Notes: generated from the letters alone by a model not told the origin. A stretch of DNA of 43,967 nucleotides from Acetobacterium malicum subsp. dehalogenans DSM 11527 (GCF_000472665.1 NZ_AXAC01000038.1:1-43967); one strand, 5' to 3'; positions 1 to 9,258 are shown, counted from the stretch's first letter. Numbers and translations: made by a program.

Positions 1-218
1 CGAAGCTCTTTTTCGAGCTGTTTTAAACGATTGGGATCTGTTATTGGGATATTCCCTGGATTATCACAATAACCAACCTTTCCGGTTTTAGCTTTGCTGA
101 TCCACGTGTACAAGGTATCGAGCTTTATACCTAATCGCTCTGCAGCCGCTTTGTTGCCGATCTCATTTGCCAGTTTCAACGCTTCATAGCGTTCTTCGGC
201 ACTATATACTTTTTTCAT
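1..218 (-). CDS. IS3-family transposase OrfA, 3' end outside the window
   Basis: The 72 visible residues start MKKVYSAEERYEALKLANE. They contain a helix-turn-helix (NKAAAERLGIKLDTLYTWI) typical of the InsE/OrfA DNA-binding subunit of IS3-family transposases. The following stretch ends in DPNRLKQLEKEL, the start of the leucine-zipper region through which OrfA dimerises. In the family OrfA is usually about 90-110 residues, and the catalytic DDE part sits in an overlapping OrfB made by -1 frameshifting. OrfB would lie left of the window. The start is the ATG at 218-216. The family call is firm; the IS subgroup is not. Confidence 0.8.
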   Translation of the reverse strand, partial: MKKVYSAEERYEALKLANEIGNKAAAERLGIKLDTLYTWISKAKTGKVGYCDNPGNIPITDPNRLKQLEKEL

Positions 219-276
219 CACTAGTCAGTCCTTTTTATTTTTATTTTACCTCATTTCCTTGCAATTTGGGACTGCA
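1..276 (-). mobile_element. End of an IS3-type insertion sequence (partial)
   Basis: The window opens inside an insertion sequence whose orfA reads leftwards off the edge. Read on the minus strand, about 58 bases separate the outer sequence TGCAGTCCCAAATTGCAAGG (257-276) from the orfA start codon. This fits the usual layout of an IS3 terminal inverted repeat followed by a short leader. The exact boundary at 276 is inferred from the terminal TG, because the other end is outside the window. Confidence 0.55.
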
Positions 277-396
277 CTTTTATGATAACACTCCAAATCC
301 CATTATCGATCTTTGTATACGTTCACATAGACCAAATCTTTACACGTCTAAATTAAGTCGACTGTTCATTTTGAACAATTGATAAAGGAGTTTGTC

Positions 397-1874
397 ATGA
401 AATTGAGTTTGTATATTTTGAAGGACTGGTTTGACGCAAAGGGGGTTAAAATCCTCGCATCAAAAATGGAAGATGAAACTTCAGAACCTGGTATAACAGG
501 TATCCGGTTAAAAGATAAAGAGCGACCAGAATTAGCAGATGTTTTCTTATACATCACTGAATCAACAGATTTAGAATCAGAAATTAGCCCCGTTCTGAAC
601 ACCAATCGATGTGTTGTCTGTGTCTATAAATCTTTTATCTTGCGGTTGAAGGAAATGTTATTTCGATATTTAATGAATCGCTCGCTGCTTATGAATTCTT
701 TCAGTTATGGGAGTCTTCGCTGAAAGATACTGTTTATTTAAATTCATCTTTGCAGGATCTTGTCGACCTTGCTGTTCCGGTTTTCCGGAATCCTATTTTT
801 ATCGCTAATTGGCAGGGTCGCGTTTTTGCTTTTTCCCGCGAATATCAAAATGACTATGTTCGGGGAACTTGGCAGCACATCGTCAAATCTGGACGGGTTC
901 CACTTTACTCAATCCAAATGTTGCGAAAATCGGATAATTACTCAGTTGTTTTACAAGGTACCAAGGCTGCCCTGTTATCATTTGGCGAACTATCTCACCG
1001 CTGTATCGGTGGCACCTTAAAACAGGCTAATGACATGCATTTACACATCCAAATCATGGAATACCAAACCGTTGTGACAACCGGGCACTGTCAATTGGCG
1101 GATATATTTCTTAAAATTGTATCATTTACCCATTTTCCAGGACTATCCACCTATGCGCAGTCCATGTCTAAAATATTTTGTGAACTGTTAAATAGAAAAA
1201 CAGTCCCAAAAGAAGAATTGGATTGGGTACTCTTGGCATTGGGTTGGGAAAATAAAGTTCCCTGTGTTTTATTATTGTTTGTGAATAACCATGAGCAACT
1301 GACAAAGGAATCGTTAAATGGTTTGCTTGATCAGTATATTCCCCAGGGTAAGCGTCTTGTCTACGAGAATGAAACCTTATTACTGCTGTTAAAATCGGAA
1401 TTTGATACCCTGGTTGATGAATTAACAAACCTCATTCAACCGCTTGATTTTATCTGTGGTGTTTCCCTGCCTTTTGCAGAGTGGGATACCTTGGCTGAGC
1501 GCCTGAATCAAGCTAAACTGGCGATCCACTATGGTAAATCCGCAAATACCTGTATCCGTCGTTGCGAAGATTTCACAACCTCCTATATCCATGATTCTCT
1601 GCTAAAAACAACCAAAGATCTCTGTCTGTGTCATCCAGCCATTTTGATACTAAACGCCTATGATCGGGAAAACGAAGCAGACCTTTGCTTTACAATGTTT
1701 CAGTACCTGAGATGTGAAAGAAACAGCACCATTACATCGGAATGCTTATACATTCATCGCAATACGCTTCAATACCGCCTGAAAAAAATCTATGAGCTGA
1801 TCCAAGTGGACATGAATAATCCAGATATCCGGGAACATTTAATGTTGTCTTATGAAATGATTGTAAAAAACTAA
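397..1874 (+). pseudogene. PucR-type transcriptional regulator, split by a -1 frameshift
   Basis: Two reading frames together match the intact paralogue at 9549-11024 over its whole length. The first frame (ATG 397 behind AAGGAG at 385-390) holds the N-terminal part. It then runs out of frame near 640-645 and stops at 723. The second frame resumes immediately at about 642 (AVEGNVISIFNES) and continues to 1874. Aligning FIL-AVEGN with FIL-DEIYL of the paralogue places the break within a few bases, consistent with one missing base. The C-terminal half keeps FRNPIFIANWQG and the PucR C-terminal helix-turn-helix (YIHRNTLQYRLKKIYEL). No slippery heptamer is visible, so programmed frameshifting is unlikely. 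Either the gene is broken or there is a sequencing error. The C-terminal part could still be translated from the TTG at 750. Confidence 0.75.
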
Positions 1875-1994
1875 AATAATACCAGTACCGAAAGCTTTTC
1901 TTCCATTAGATTATCTGGCTATGCACTGTTGTCATTTTTATGTTTTCCGCTACAAGACTGCAATCGATTTACTCACTTCAAAAAAATTCGCCAC

Positions 1995-2033
1995 AAAAAG
2001 ACATGTTGCTTTTTAATTGCGACATGTCTTTTT
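1995..2033. terminator. Bidirectional rho-independent terminator
   Basis: AAAAAGACATGT (1995-2006) and its exact complement ACATGTCTTTTT (2022-2033) form a 12-bp stem with a 15-base loop and A/T tails on both sides. It lies between the convergent regulator and chemotaxis genes and can serve both. Confidence 0.8.
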
Positions 2034-2057
2034 AAGACAATAAGAATCATTATCGTC

Positions 2058-4280
2058 TCACTTCTTCTTTAATTCAAACAAACCAACCATTTTCTTAAGC
2101 ATTTGAGCCTGACTGGATAATTCTTGACTGGCTGCCGCGCTTTCCTCTGCGGTGGCCGAATTGGTTTGAACAACGCTTGAAACCTGTTCGATACCAATGG
2201 TAATCTGTGAAATTTCCGAGGCCTGATCATTGGATGCTCTGGCTATTTCTGCCACCAGACCAGCTACCATTTCAATATCACTTAAAATTACCATTAGACT
2301 TTCAGATGTATCACCAGCAATCGCTGTGCCATCTTCCACTTTTTCGATGGAACCTTCAATTAGTGCGGTAGTTTCCTTAACGGCTTCAGCACTCCGAGCC
2401 GCCAGAGTTCTTACTTCTTCGGCCACAACCGCAAATCCCTTTCCATGCTGACCAGCTCTGGCCGCTTCCACAGCTGCGTTTAATGCCAGAATATTAGTTT
2501 GAAAGGCAATGTCGTCGATTACCTTTATAATTTTCGAAATATTATTGGATGAAGCATTGATTTCTGTCATGGCCCGAACCATTTTCACCATTTGATTATT
2601 ACCTTTCTGGGCATTTTCACGAACCTGTTCCGTAAGAGCATTGGCTTTGTTGGCATTATTCGCATTGCGTTTGGTTTCCCCGGCCACTTCTTCAATCGAA
2701 GCACTTAATTCCTGAATGGAACTGGCCTGCTCTGTCGTTCCCTGAGCCACCGCCTGTCCCCCAGCCGAAAGCTGCTGCGCACCGGAATCTACCTGTTCGG
2801 CAGTATTGCTGATATCTTTCATGGTTTCGCTCAAACTTTTTGCAATGCCGTTGAGTGAAGTTTTAATTTCCATAAAGTCACCCAAGTACTCGGTGGTGAT
2901 TTCCTGATCAAGATTTCCCCGACTGATCGCCGCCAGAGTTTTCGAGATTTCACTGACATAAACGTTCAAAAACTCGATAGTTTTGTTCATATCATTCTTG
3001 ATTTTTCCATTTTCCCCCTTGTAACTCCCGACCATAGCGGCGCTGAGATTTCCCTGTGACAAGTCATTAAGAACCGCGGAAGCTTCCTGCATGGGGGCTG
3101 CGAGAGCATCCAACGCATTATTAAAACCGGCAATCACCTGAGCATACTCGCCTGAGAAGCGACTTAAATCGCCACGGTTATCCAAATTACCTTCGATGGC
3201 ATAATCAGCGATTTGTCCAGTCTCCTGTACCAGCATGGAGATGTTTTCAGCCAGGGCAATCATACTCGGAAGAAATTCGTCATTCTCGCTTAGTTGACCA
3301 TGTTGCTTCATCATTTCAAGCTCATTTTTAAATTTACCAGCGGCAATTGCCTTATTAATCTCAACTACTTTAATAATAGTTTCTCTGACACTATTGACTG
3401 ATACTGCAATTTCCCCATAAATACCGGGATAATTCCCTTCAATCTTCTGGGTGAAATCGTTGATGCACATCATTCTTAAAACTTTATTTCCTTCTCCCAA
3501 GGCCCCTAATCCATCAACTCCGGAATTAATAAAATTAATGATCTTCTGATAATTACCGGGATATGTTTCTTCAATTCTATCTGGTACCACCCCTGCTCCG
3601 ATTTGCGCAATATATCTGCCGGCGAGACTTACAATGGTTGAAAGATTCTCATAACCCTTTTTAATGCTGATCATAAATTGCTGGTACGATCCCGAATAAC
3701 CGACATTCTCAGTTGTTACATCAACCTTCCTGCCAGCAGTGGCTTCCTCTCCCAAATATGTCAGTTCCTCGGAAACATGATTCAGGGTGCTCACCAGACT
3801 GATCAACGCATGAGAAAGAACATCTTCGCTGGACTGAGGTATAATCTTCACTTGCAGATTGCCTTTTGCTAACTCCTGAACAATTTCTGCCTGACTTTTG
3901 CGGATATCGACCATCCGTTTAAAAGATTGCGCCAGCTGCCCAAATTCATCTTTGGTTTTTACTTCCGGTATTTCCATCGATACATCACCCTTAGCCAATC
4001 GATCTAAGGTGTCCTTATACGCTGACATGGGACCAATAATTTTATTAGCTGCAACACAGGCTGCAACACATCCAAGTATAAGCACACCAAGCGTAAGAAC
4101 AAGAATGATATTTTTGGGCGCTCCATAGTAAGCCAGTATACCTAGTGGAATCACCGCTAATGAAAGCAATGTCACTGTAAACACTGCCATTTTAGTGGTC
4201 AAGCGGATTTTCACCTTGACATCATCAAGAGAAACTGTCATATTATCTGAAAAAATGTTTGCTTTTTGATTATTATTCAT
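2058..4280 (-). CDS. Methyl-accepting chemotaxis protein without an extracellular sensor domain
   Basis: This 740-residue protein has two membrane segments (about 31-51 and 57-79) separated by only a few residues, so the usual periplasmic ligand-binding domain is absent. A HAMP domain follows at about 80-132. A long cytoplasmic stretch then carries several HAMP-like repeats. The C-terminal MCP signalling domain has the conserved hairpin tip ([20 protein letters not shown] and [15 protein letters not shown], about 590-625), which binds CheA/CheW in this family. There is no C-terminal CheR-tethering pentapeptide; the protein ends FELKKK. Sensing must occur in the membrane or cytoplasm, perhaps of redox or energy state. 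The gene lies downstream of lpdA in the same direction, but about 200 bases containing an inverted repeat separate them. Confidence 0.9.
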   Translation of the reverse strand: MNNNQKANIFSDNMTVSLDDVKVKIRLTTKMAVFTVTLLSLAVIPLGILAYYGAPKNIILVLTLGVLILGCVAACVAANKIIGPMSAYKDTLDRLAKGDVSMEIPEVKTKDEFGQLAQSFKRMVDIRKSQAEIVQELAKGNLQVKIIPQSSEDVLSHALISLVSTLNHVSEELTYLGEEATAGRKVDVTTENVGYSGSYQQFMISIKKGYENLSTIVSLAGRYIAQIGAGVVPDRIEETYPGNYQKIINFINSGVDGLGALGEGNKVLRMMCINDFTQKIEGNYPGIYGEIAVSVNSVRETIIKVVEINKAIAAGKFKNELEMMKQHGQLSENDEFLPSMIALAENISMLVQETGQIADYAIEGNLDNRGDLSRFSGEYAQVIAGFNNALDALAAPMQEASAVLNDLSQGNLSAAMVGSYKGENGKIKNDMNKTIEFLNVYVSEISKTLAAISRGNLDQEITTEYLGDFMEIKTSLNGIAKSLSETMKDISNTAEQVDSGAQQLSAGGQAVAQGTTEQASSIQELSASIEEVAGETKRNANNANKANALTEQVRENAQKGNNQMVKMVRAMTEINASSNNISKIIKVIDDIAFQTNILALNAAVEAARAGQHGKGFAVVAEEVRTLAARSAEAVKETTALIEGSIEKVEDGTAIAGDTSESLMVILSDIEMVAGLVAEIARASNDQASEISQITIGIEQVSSVVQTNSATAEESAAASQELSSQAQMLKKMVGLFELKKK

Positions 4281-4311
4281 ATCCTAATCCTATTTCTTTT
4301 TATTTATCACA

Positions 4312-4412
4312 CAAACTTCGCACATAAATCATCGACTGCGTGTATGAGCCAATATTTTCAAACAGAAAAGCTCTTCACAGTGAATTAATTCATTATTTAA
4401 TGTGCGAAGTTT
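4312..4412. repeat. 101-bp segment bounded by 14-bp perfect inverted repeats
   Basis: CAAACTTCGCACAT (4312-4325) is the exact reverse complement of ATGTGCGAAGTTTG (4399-4412), with 73 bases between. The segment lies just upstream of the chemotaxis gene and downstream of lpdA. It could be a miniature inverted-repeat element or a long-range stem in the untranslated RNA. No clear target-site duplication is visible, and the minus-strand side lacks a strong U-tract. Confidence 0.5.
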
Positions 4413-4488
4413 GAGTAAATAATTATTTAATTGAGAGTGTAACGCTGGTATGAAATACGGACTGCCAGAAAAAATTAAATACCAAAGA

Positions 4489-5868
4489 TCAGGCTTTATG
4501 TACACACATCCCATGGACATCATGGGCTGCTTCCATAATTGCTTCTGATAACGTTGGATGGGCATGAATGCAATCCCCAATCTGTTCTGCCGTCAATCCC
4601 AGGTGTACTGCCAGCGAAAGTTCTGCCAGGAGATCGGTGGCATGAGCACCGACAACCGCGGCACCAATGATGACATCTTTGGAATCAACAATAATTTTAA
4701 CAAACCCCTGAATTTTACCCATTGCCTGCGCTTTGCCAAGGGCTCTGAAATCAAATTGTCCGACTTTATAGGCAATCCCCTGGGCTACGCATTCCAGTTC
4801 GGTCAAACCGACCCCTGCCACTTCCGGTTCAGTGTAGACACAGCGGGGTACAGCTTGATATGCTACTGTTTTTCCGGCATCTTTTACGGCATTGTAAGCT
4901 GCGACGATCCCTTCTTTAGAGGCCACATGGGCCAGCAATGGTGTCGCAACGATATCGCCAATGGCATAAATGCCTGGGACATTGGTTTCCATTTTATGGT
5001 TAACGTTAATGCGTCCGCGTTCATCAACGGCAACACCAATGCTCTGGGCATTCAGGTTATCAAGGTAACTGCGACGTCCAATAGCAACCAGCATTGATTC
5101 AGCTTCAACGGATTTACCATTGGCAAGATTTACTTGTACACCGGTTTCGGTCACTTCAACACTGGCAATGCCATTCCCAGTCAGGACTTTTAGCTTATCT
5201 TTTTTAAATTGACGCGCCAGTTGTTTGGCTGTTTCAGCATCTTCTAACGGAAGAATCTGATCAGCCATCTCAACAATCGTAATCTGGGTTCCCATGCGAC
5301 TGAGGAACTGACCAATTTCACAGCCGATGACCCCACCGCCCGTGATGATCATTGATTTTGGCAATTCCTGAAGCTCCAGCACCTCATCACTGCTGATGAT
5401 TTTTTTTCCATCAAATTGGAACATGGCCGGAACAATTGGTACGGATCCTGTTGCCAGAATAATCTTATCTGCTTTAATGGTTACCGTTGTTCCATCGTCT
5501 TTTGATACTGTGACGGTATTTTTATCTACCAGCGTTCCCGTTCCTTTGATCATAGTCACATTGTTTGTGTTAAAAAGATATTCAATTCCCTTCACCAGGC
5601 CACTAACCACCTTGGCTTTACGCTCCATAATCGCTTTAAAATCCGGTGCGACAGTGCCGTCCACATTGATACCGAACGCTTTGGCATTATGAATGGTTTT
5701 CAACGCATCTGCACTCGCCAACAGCGCTTTTGTCGGGATACAGCCGCGGTTCAAACAGGTTCCGCCGAGCGAATTTTTTTCAATAATTGTTACTTCAGCA
5801 CCTAGTTTTGCCGCCATAATGGCCGCTTCATAACCGCCCGGACCTGCTCCAATAACGGTTATCTGCAT
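4489..5868 (-). CDS. lpdA: Dihydrolipoamide dehydrogenase (E3 / L-protein)
   Basis: This 459-residue flavoprotein reoxidises dihydrolipoyl groups and passes the electrons to NAD+. It has the N-terminal FAD-binding GAGPGGYEAA motif, the redox disulfide in GGTCLNRGCIP (C38 and C43), a central NAD-binding GGGVIGCEIG motif and the second FAD motif YAIGDI. The C-terminal HAHPTLSE supplies the catalytic pair H437 and E442. All features of an active enzyme are present and the length is standard. No 2-oxoacid dehydrogenase or glycine decarboxylase genes are nearby. The only lipoyl carrier in sight is the GcvH-like protein upstream on the same strand. The ATG at 5868 overlaps the end of a small ORF (5859-5990), and its own ribosome-binding site is weak (GTCAGG). 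Confidence 0.93.
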   Translation of the reverse strand: MQITVIGAGPGGYEAAIMAAKLGAEVTIIEKNSLGGTCLNRGCIPTKALLASADALKTIHNAKAFGINVDGTVAPDFKAIMERKAKVVSGLVKGIEYLFNTNNVTMIKGTGTLVDKNTVTVSKDDGTTVTIKADKIILATGSVPIVPAMFQFDGKKIISSDEVLELQELPKSMIITGGGVIGCEIGQFLSRMGTQITIVEMADQILPLEDAETAKQLARQFKKDKLKVLTGNGIASVEVTETGVQVNLANGKSVEAESMLVAIGRRSYLDNLNAQSIGVAVDERGRINVNHKMETNVPGIYAIGDIVATPLLAHVASKEGIVAAYNAVKDAGKTVAYQAVPRCVYTEPEVAGVGLTELECVAQGIAYKVGQFDFRALGKAQAMGKIQGFVKIIVDSKDVIIGAAVVGAHATDLLAELSLAVHLGLTAEQIGDCIHAHPTLSEAIMEAAHDVHGMCVHKA

Positions 5869-5990
5869 CCTGACACCAACCTTCGCCAGGCAGCAATACT
5901 CATGATTTGCGGTACGTTTTCTGTTGCTATTTTGTCTGCAGTTGCGGCAAATCGGCCAGCTTCTATTTTTTTTAGTAATGAACTTTTCAT
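5859..5990 (-). CDS. Possible 43-residue protein overlapping the lpdA start
   Basis: The ORF runs from ATG 5990 to TAA 5859 and overlaps the first 10 bases of lpdA in another frame, a layout typical of translational coupling. The peptide starts MKSSLLKKIEAGRFAATADK and ends WRRLVSGCR. It is basic, with alternating helical character and ordinary codon use. A possible ribosome-binding site (AAAGGA) lies about 12 bases upstream, farther than ideal. I recognise no family. It may be a genuine small protein, a leader peptide for lpdA or the remnant of a longer gene. The rest of the gap up to the gcvH-like gene (5991-6205) is AT-rich, with a 7-bp inverted repeat GTCATAT/ATATGAC at 6093-6114 and no other gene. 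Confidence 0.4.
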   Translation of the reverse strand: MKSSLLKKIEAGRFAATADKIATENVPQIMSIAAWRRLVSGCR

Positions 5991-6205
5991 TATTATTTTT
6001 TGTCCTTTCTTTGGCTGTTATTCTTAATTCAATCGTTTTTGTGAGCGACTTTTACCAATCGGGTATTTTTTTATCGTACCTAACCAGAAAATGTCATATA
6101 AATAGTAATATGACTCAAACCAGAAAAAAGACGAAGCTCTATGATAATCAATTGAACTGCATCTTTAAATTTCTGGATTAATTCATCTGATTACTGTTGA
6201 ATTAA

Positions 6206-6613
6206 TTAACTCGTTTTTTCTTTAATGAGCAATTTATATGCATCAGCGCTGAGCAAATTCTTAAGTTCTTCTTCCAGATTCGATGGTGTGATCGCAATAA
6301 TCCAACCGGCGTCATAAGGATCCCGATTAATAATCTCCGGATCATCCATAAGATCTTCATTTACCGCTTCAACGATTCCACTGATTGGGGAGAAAATATC
6401 TGAAACAGATTTGGACGACTCAACGGTTCCTAAAGACTCCATTTGTACAACTTTGCTCCCAACTTCGGGAAAATCCACATAGGTAATCTCATTGAGCATC
6501 TTCTGAGCATAATCAGTAATACCCACCTTAACGTTCCCGTCACCCATTACCTTTACCCAGGTATCTTCCTGAGTATAGGATGGTATTCCTCTTACTTCAT
6601 ATTCTTCTGCCAT
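6206..6613 (-). CDS. GcvH-like lipoyl carrier protein
   Basis: This 135-residue protein resembles the glycine cleavage H protein, a small domain that carries lipoate on a lysine. The lipoylation site is K68 in GTVESSKSVSD, followed by the typical SPISGIVEAVNE turn. The C-terminal part (NRDPYDAGWIIAI) is also as in GcvH. The start is supported by AAGGGG upstream. It follows the iron-sulfur gene by 18 bases and is clearly in that operon. GcvP and GcvT are absent, so a role as electron or acyl carrier for the flavoprotein/iron-sulfur pair is more likely than glycine cleavage. This resembles the lipoate-binding proteins that accompany heterodisulfide-reductase-like complexes in sulfur oxidisers. 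The true partner is inferred. Confidence 0.85.
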   Translation of the reverse strand: MAEEYEVRGIPSYTQEDTWVKVMGDGNVKVGITDYAQKMLNEITYVDFPEVGSKVVQMESLGTVESSKSVSDIFSPISGIVEAVNEDLMDDPEIINRDPYDAGWIIAITPSNLEEELKNLLSADAYKLLIKEKTS

Positions 6614-6631
6614 ATTTGTTACGCCCCTTTC

Positions 6632-7801
6632 TTAAATCTGCAAACCCATGGCATTGGCCACAAGTACAGACAGATCGATTACTTCAATTTTTAATTTCCG
6701 GGCTGCTGCATTCAGTCCATTTTCGCAGGAAGGACAAGCTGAAACAATCATTTCTGCCGATGTCCCTTTCGCTTCGGCAACTCGGCCGGCGGCAATCTCA
6801 TTTGATATTTCCGGGAACGCCGTCGAAACCACCGAACCGCCACCGCAACACCAGGCATTTGCTTTGTTTCTCGGCATTTCAACAAAGCTTGCCCCTTTAA
6901 TCGCATTCAGCACTTTTCTTGGCTGTTCATAGACATTTTCATGTCTTCCAAGATGACAGGGATCATGATAAGTAAAGGTCTTTTCAATTTCTGTGTCAAG
7001 ACTGATTTTCCCATTATCAATCAATTCGACAATCACTTCACTGCTATGGACAATTTCAAAGGGCAGTTTACCGATAATCTCAGGGTATTCTGTTTTTAAC
7101 GCATGGAAGCAACCGGCACAGGATGTGATAACTTTTTTTACGCCTGAAGCTTTAAGCGCTTCTACATTATGCTGAATTAATTCTTCAGCCAACCCGATAT
7201 TGCCATCTGCTAATTGGGGAACACCGCAACACCATTCATCCTCACCCAGGTACGCCACATCAACACCGCCAGCCTTGAGCACAGCTACGGTTGCTTTAGG
7301 AATTTTCGTATTTCTATAAGAAGCATAGCAACCAGCAAAATAAACCGTGTCTCCTTGCTTTGGTAAACCAAGTCCATCAGCCCACTTTATCCGTTTTTCG
7401 ATGGGTTCGCCAAATACGTTATGTTTTGATTGCACCCCGGCATCCACACTTTTTAGCGCTTCTGGAGGGCCAAAACCGGCTTTCACAAGGTCAACTCTTA
7501 AGGCATTGGTGAGTTTGGTTTCATCAATGATATTTTTTTCTCCGGTTAGGGGATCCATTCTCGTGCACTGTTCATGACAACTGTTGCAGCCAAGACAGGT
7601 AAATGTGCTTTCCATCAGTTCTTCACTGTATTCTAATTCACCATTCAGAATTGCTTTTGCAATTTGATTACGGCCCCGCGCTGCATACTGATCAAATCCT
7701 CCGGTATGTTGCTGAATCGGGCAGATATAACCTGCTTCTCCGACAATGCACATGCCGCAGCGACTGCATCCAAATGCCATTTTTTTATATTTATCTAACA
7801 T
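6632..7801 (-). CDS. (Fe-S)-binding protein with two ferredoxin motifs and two CCG domains
   Basis: This 389-residue protein is of the GlcF/LutA/HdrD type. An N-terminal ferredoxin-like part has two [4Fe-4S] motifs: C12-C15-C18-C27 and C69-C72-C75-C79. Two complete CCG modules follow: C158, C191-C192, C228, C231 and C282, C318-C319, C356, C359. In HdrB/HdrD such modules bind noncubane clusters that cleave disulfides. In GlcF-type proteins they carry electrons from a flavoprotein. It lies 17 bases after the GlcD-like gene, 18 bases before the lipoyl carrier, and has AGGAGAGGAG before the ATG. The inferred role is to move electrons between the flavoprotein and the lipoyl disulfide. A GlcF-like role with another acceptor remains possible. 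Confidence 0.88.
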   Translation of the reverse strand: MLDKYKKMAFGCSRCGMCIVGEAGYICPIQQHTGGFDQYAARGRNQIAKAILNGELEYSEELMESTFTCLGCNSCHEQCTRMDPLTGEKNIIDETKLTNALRVDLVKAGFGPPEALKSVDAGVQSKHNVFGEPIEKRIKWADGLGLPKQGDTVYFAGCYASYRNTKIPKATVAVLKAGGVDVAYLGEDEWCCGVPQLADGNIGLAEELIQHNVEALKASGVKKVITSCAGCFHALKTEYPEIIGKLPFEIVHSSEVIVELIDNGKISLDTEIEKTFTYHDPCHLGRHENVYEQPRKVLNAIKGASFVEMPRNKANAWCCGGGSVVSTAFPEISNEIAAGRVAEAKGTSAEMIVSACPSCENGLNAAARKLKIEVIDLSVLVANAMGLQI

Positions 7802-7818
7802 GTTTTATAGCTCCTCTC

Positions 7819-9258
7819 CTAAAAATTCCAAAGTCCCGGACACATGATATTATTCGGATCAAGCACCTGCTTGATGGAATTCATCAACTTGGAGTGGTTT
7901 GGGGACCAGGATTCTGCAATAAAGTTCGAGTTTGTTCCTTGTGAATAGGTCGAACAGGTTCCAACCTTTCGCATGTACTCCTCGCCGACACGCCAGGTCT
8001 TTCGCAAATGTTCTTCCGCCTCGGGTGTTGAAAAACCACTTCTGATGGTTATGCCAGTCAAAAAGATATGTCCCATGGGAACCAGATAAAGACCGGCTGC
8101 CGTGGCGTTTTCCCGGTGGCCTTCCACACTTTTAAAGGCATCTTGCAATCCCTTAGTGAATTCAAGGGATTTTGAACGAGGAAACATGGATTCCCAAGTC
8201 ATAAACGGACAGGAATTCGACGGAACATCACGAACCATTTCCAATGTTCCGGTAGTGCCCGTCATCGCAAAGTGATCCATTTTCTCATTTCCGTGAACGG
8301 CTCCATGCTTTTCACACACTTCCGAAATCTCTTTAATTCTGCTGTCGATATCGGCTTCGTCATCCGCTTCTACTGCATAAAAAATAGCACCATAACCTTC
8401 AATCCCATCAGCAATTGCCTTCACCATGTAGTTGGTCATTTCAAACATAATGGTGTTGGTGTAGGGGACGCGCTCTTTAGCACTCAGTTCCAGTTGAATC
8501 GCCCATGTGACTTCCATCGAAGGGGTTACATAGCTGATTGCCTTCATATGCTTTGGTATCGGTAATGTTCGATAAACCACCTCGGTTATTAATCCAAATG
8601 CGCCGCCGCTTCCAACAAACAAATCGGTTAAATCCGGACCGGTTACTTCTCTGAAGTAGATGTCTTCCCGATGGACATTTGAATCCGGACCGGCACCAGT
8701 CGTAATAATATCACCATTGGGAAGCACAACTTTTAAACCCAGCACAAAGCTCCAATTACATCCCAAACTCGCCACATTTTTACCAAATCCGGCACCGGCG
8801 ATGCCGCTAGTAAGTCCACCAGCGGTTGCAGTGTAGTAAGGCCCAATCACGGTATTGATGAAATGATCATGGGGTCTCAGGGCATCATCAATGGTGCTTA
8901 AACGGGAGCCGGCACCGGCAATTACCCTTGAATTCTCGATATCAACCTTGATTGCATCCATACGACCCATATCAATCATGATGTTCCGTGTTGCCTCACC
9001 TTTAGTGACCCCGCCACCGGCTTGACCGCCGCCTTTTACCGTAATGGGATAGCCCGTGCGATTCGCCAGCTTCACAATTTCCGCCAATTCTTCAGAAGTC
9101 TTGGGCCGTACAACAATACCAGGCATTACTCCGGGAAATGTGCTAATATCTCTTGCATATGGGATCAGTGCAAAATAATCATCAGTCACATATTTGGGTC
9201 CGACAATCGCCGCAATAGCCTTTTTCAATTCATGACCATTTTTCATTTCTTGTTTCAT
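7819..9258 (-). CDS. GlcD-like FAD-linked 2-hydroxyacid dehydrogenase
   Basis: This FAD-dependent oxidoreductase of the glycolate/D-lactate dehydrogenase family has an N-terminal PCMH-type FAD-binding domain (VRPKTSEELAEIVKLAN, then KGGGQAGGGV and SGIAGAGFGKN) and a C-terminal FAD-oxidase domain ending VLDPNNIMCPG. The substrate is probably a 2-hydroxyacid such as lactate or glycolate, or a related alcohol; the sequence does not decide. I chose the ATG at 9258 (479 residues), because AGGAG lies five bases upstream. An in-frame ATG at 9306 would add 16 residues but has no ribosome-binding site. It is the first gene of the operon with the CCG iron-sulfur and lipoyl genes, divergent from the PucR-type regulator. 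Confidence 0.85.
   Translation of the reverse strand: MKQEMKNGHELKKAIAAIVGPKYVTDDYFALIPYARDISTFPGVMPGIVVRPKTSEELAEIVKLANRTGYPITVKGGGQAGGGVTKGEATRNIMIDMGRMDAIKVDIENSRVIAGAGSRLSTIDDALRPHDHFINTVIGPYYTATAGGLTSGIAGAGFGKNVASLGCNWSFVLGLKVVLPNGDIITTGAGPDSNVHREDIYFREVTGPDLTDLFVGSGGAFGLITEVVYRTLPIPKHMKAISYVTPSMEVTWAIQLELSAKERVPYTNTIMFEMTNYMVKAIADGIEGYGAIFYAVEADDEADIDSRIKEISEVCEKHGAVHGNEKMDHFAMTGTTGTLEMVRDVPSNSCPFMTWESMFPRSKSLEFTKGLQDAFKSVEGHRENATAAGLYLVPMGHIFLTGITIRSGFSTPEAEEHLRKTWRVGEEYMRKVGTCSTYSQGTNSNFIAESWSPNHSKLMNSIKQVLDPNNIMCPGLWNF

Noticed and set aside
397-1874. Programmed -1 frameshift in the PucR-type regulator
   Set aside because: No slippery heptamer, downstream stem or internal Shine-Dalgarno spur is visible, and the paralogue is a single frame.
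4558-5097. 179-residue plus-strand open frame
   Set aside because: It lies wholly antisense to the conserved lpdA frame, with low-complexity aromatic-rich translation and no ribosome-binding site.
5924-6181. 85-residue plus-strand ORF in the gap upstream of lpdA
   Set aside because: Phe/Leu-rich translation of AT-rich DNA, no ribosome-binding site, and antisense to the cluster's transcript.
4489-6613. Glycine cleavage system locus
   Set aside because: Only the H-like and L proteins are present; there is no GcvT or GcvP, and the neighbours are a flavoprotein and a CCG protein.
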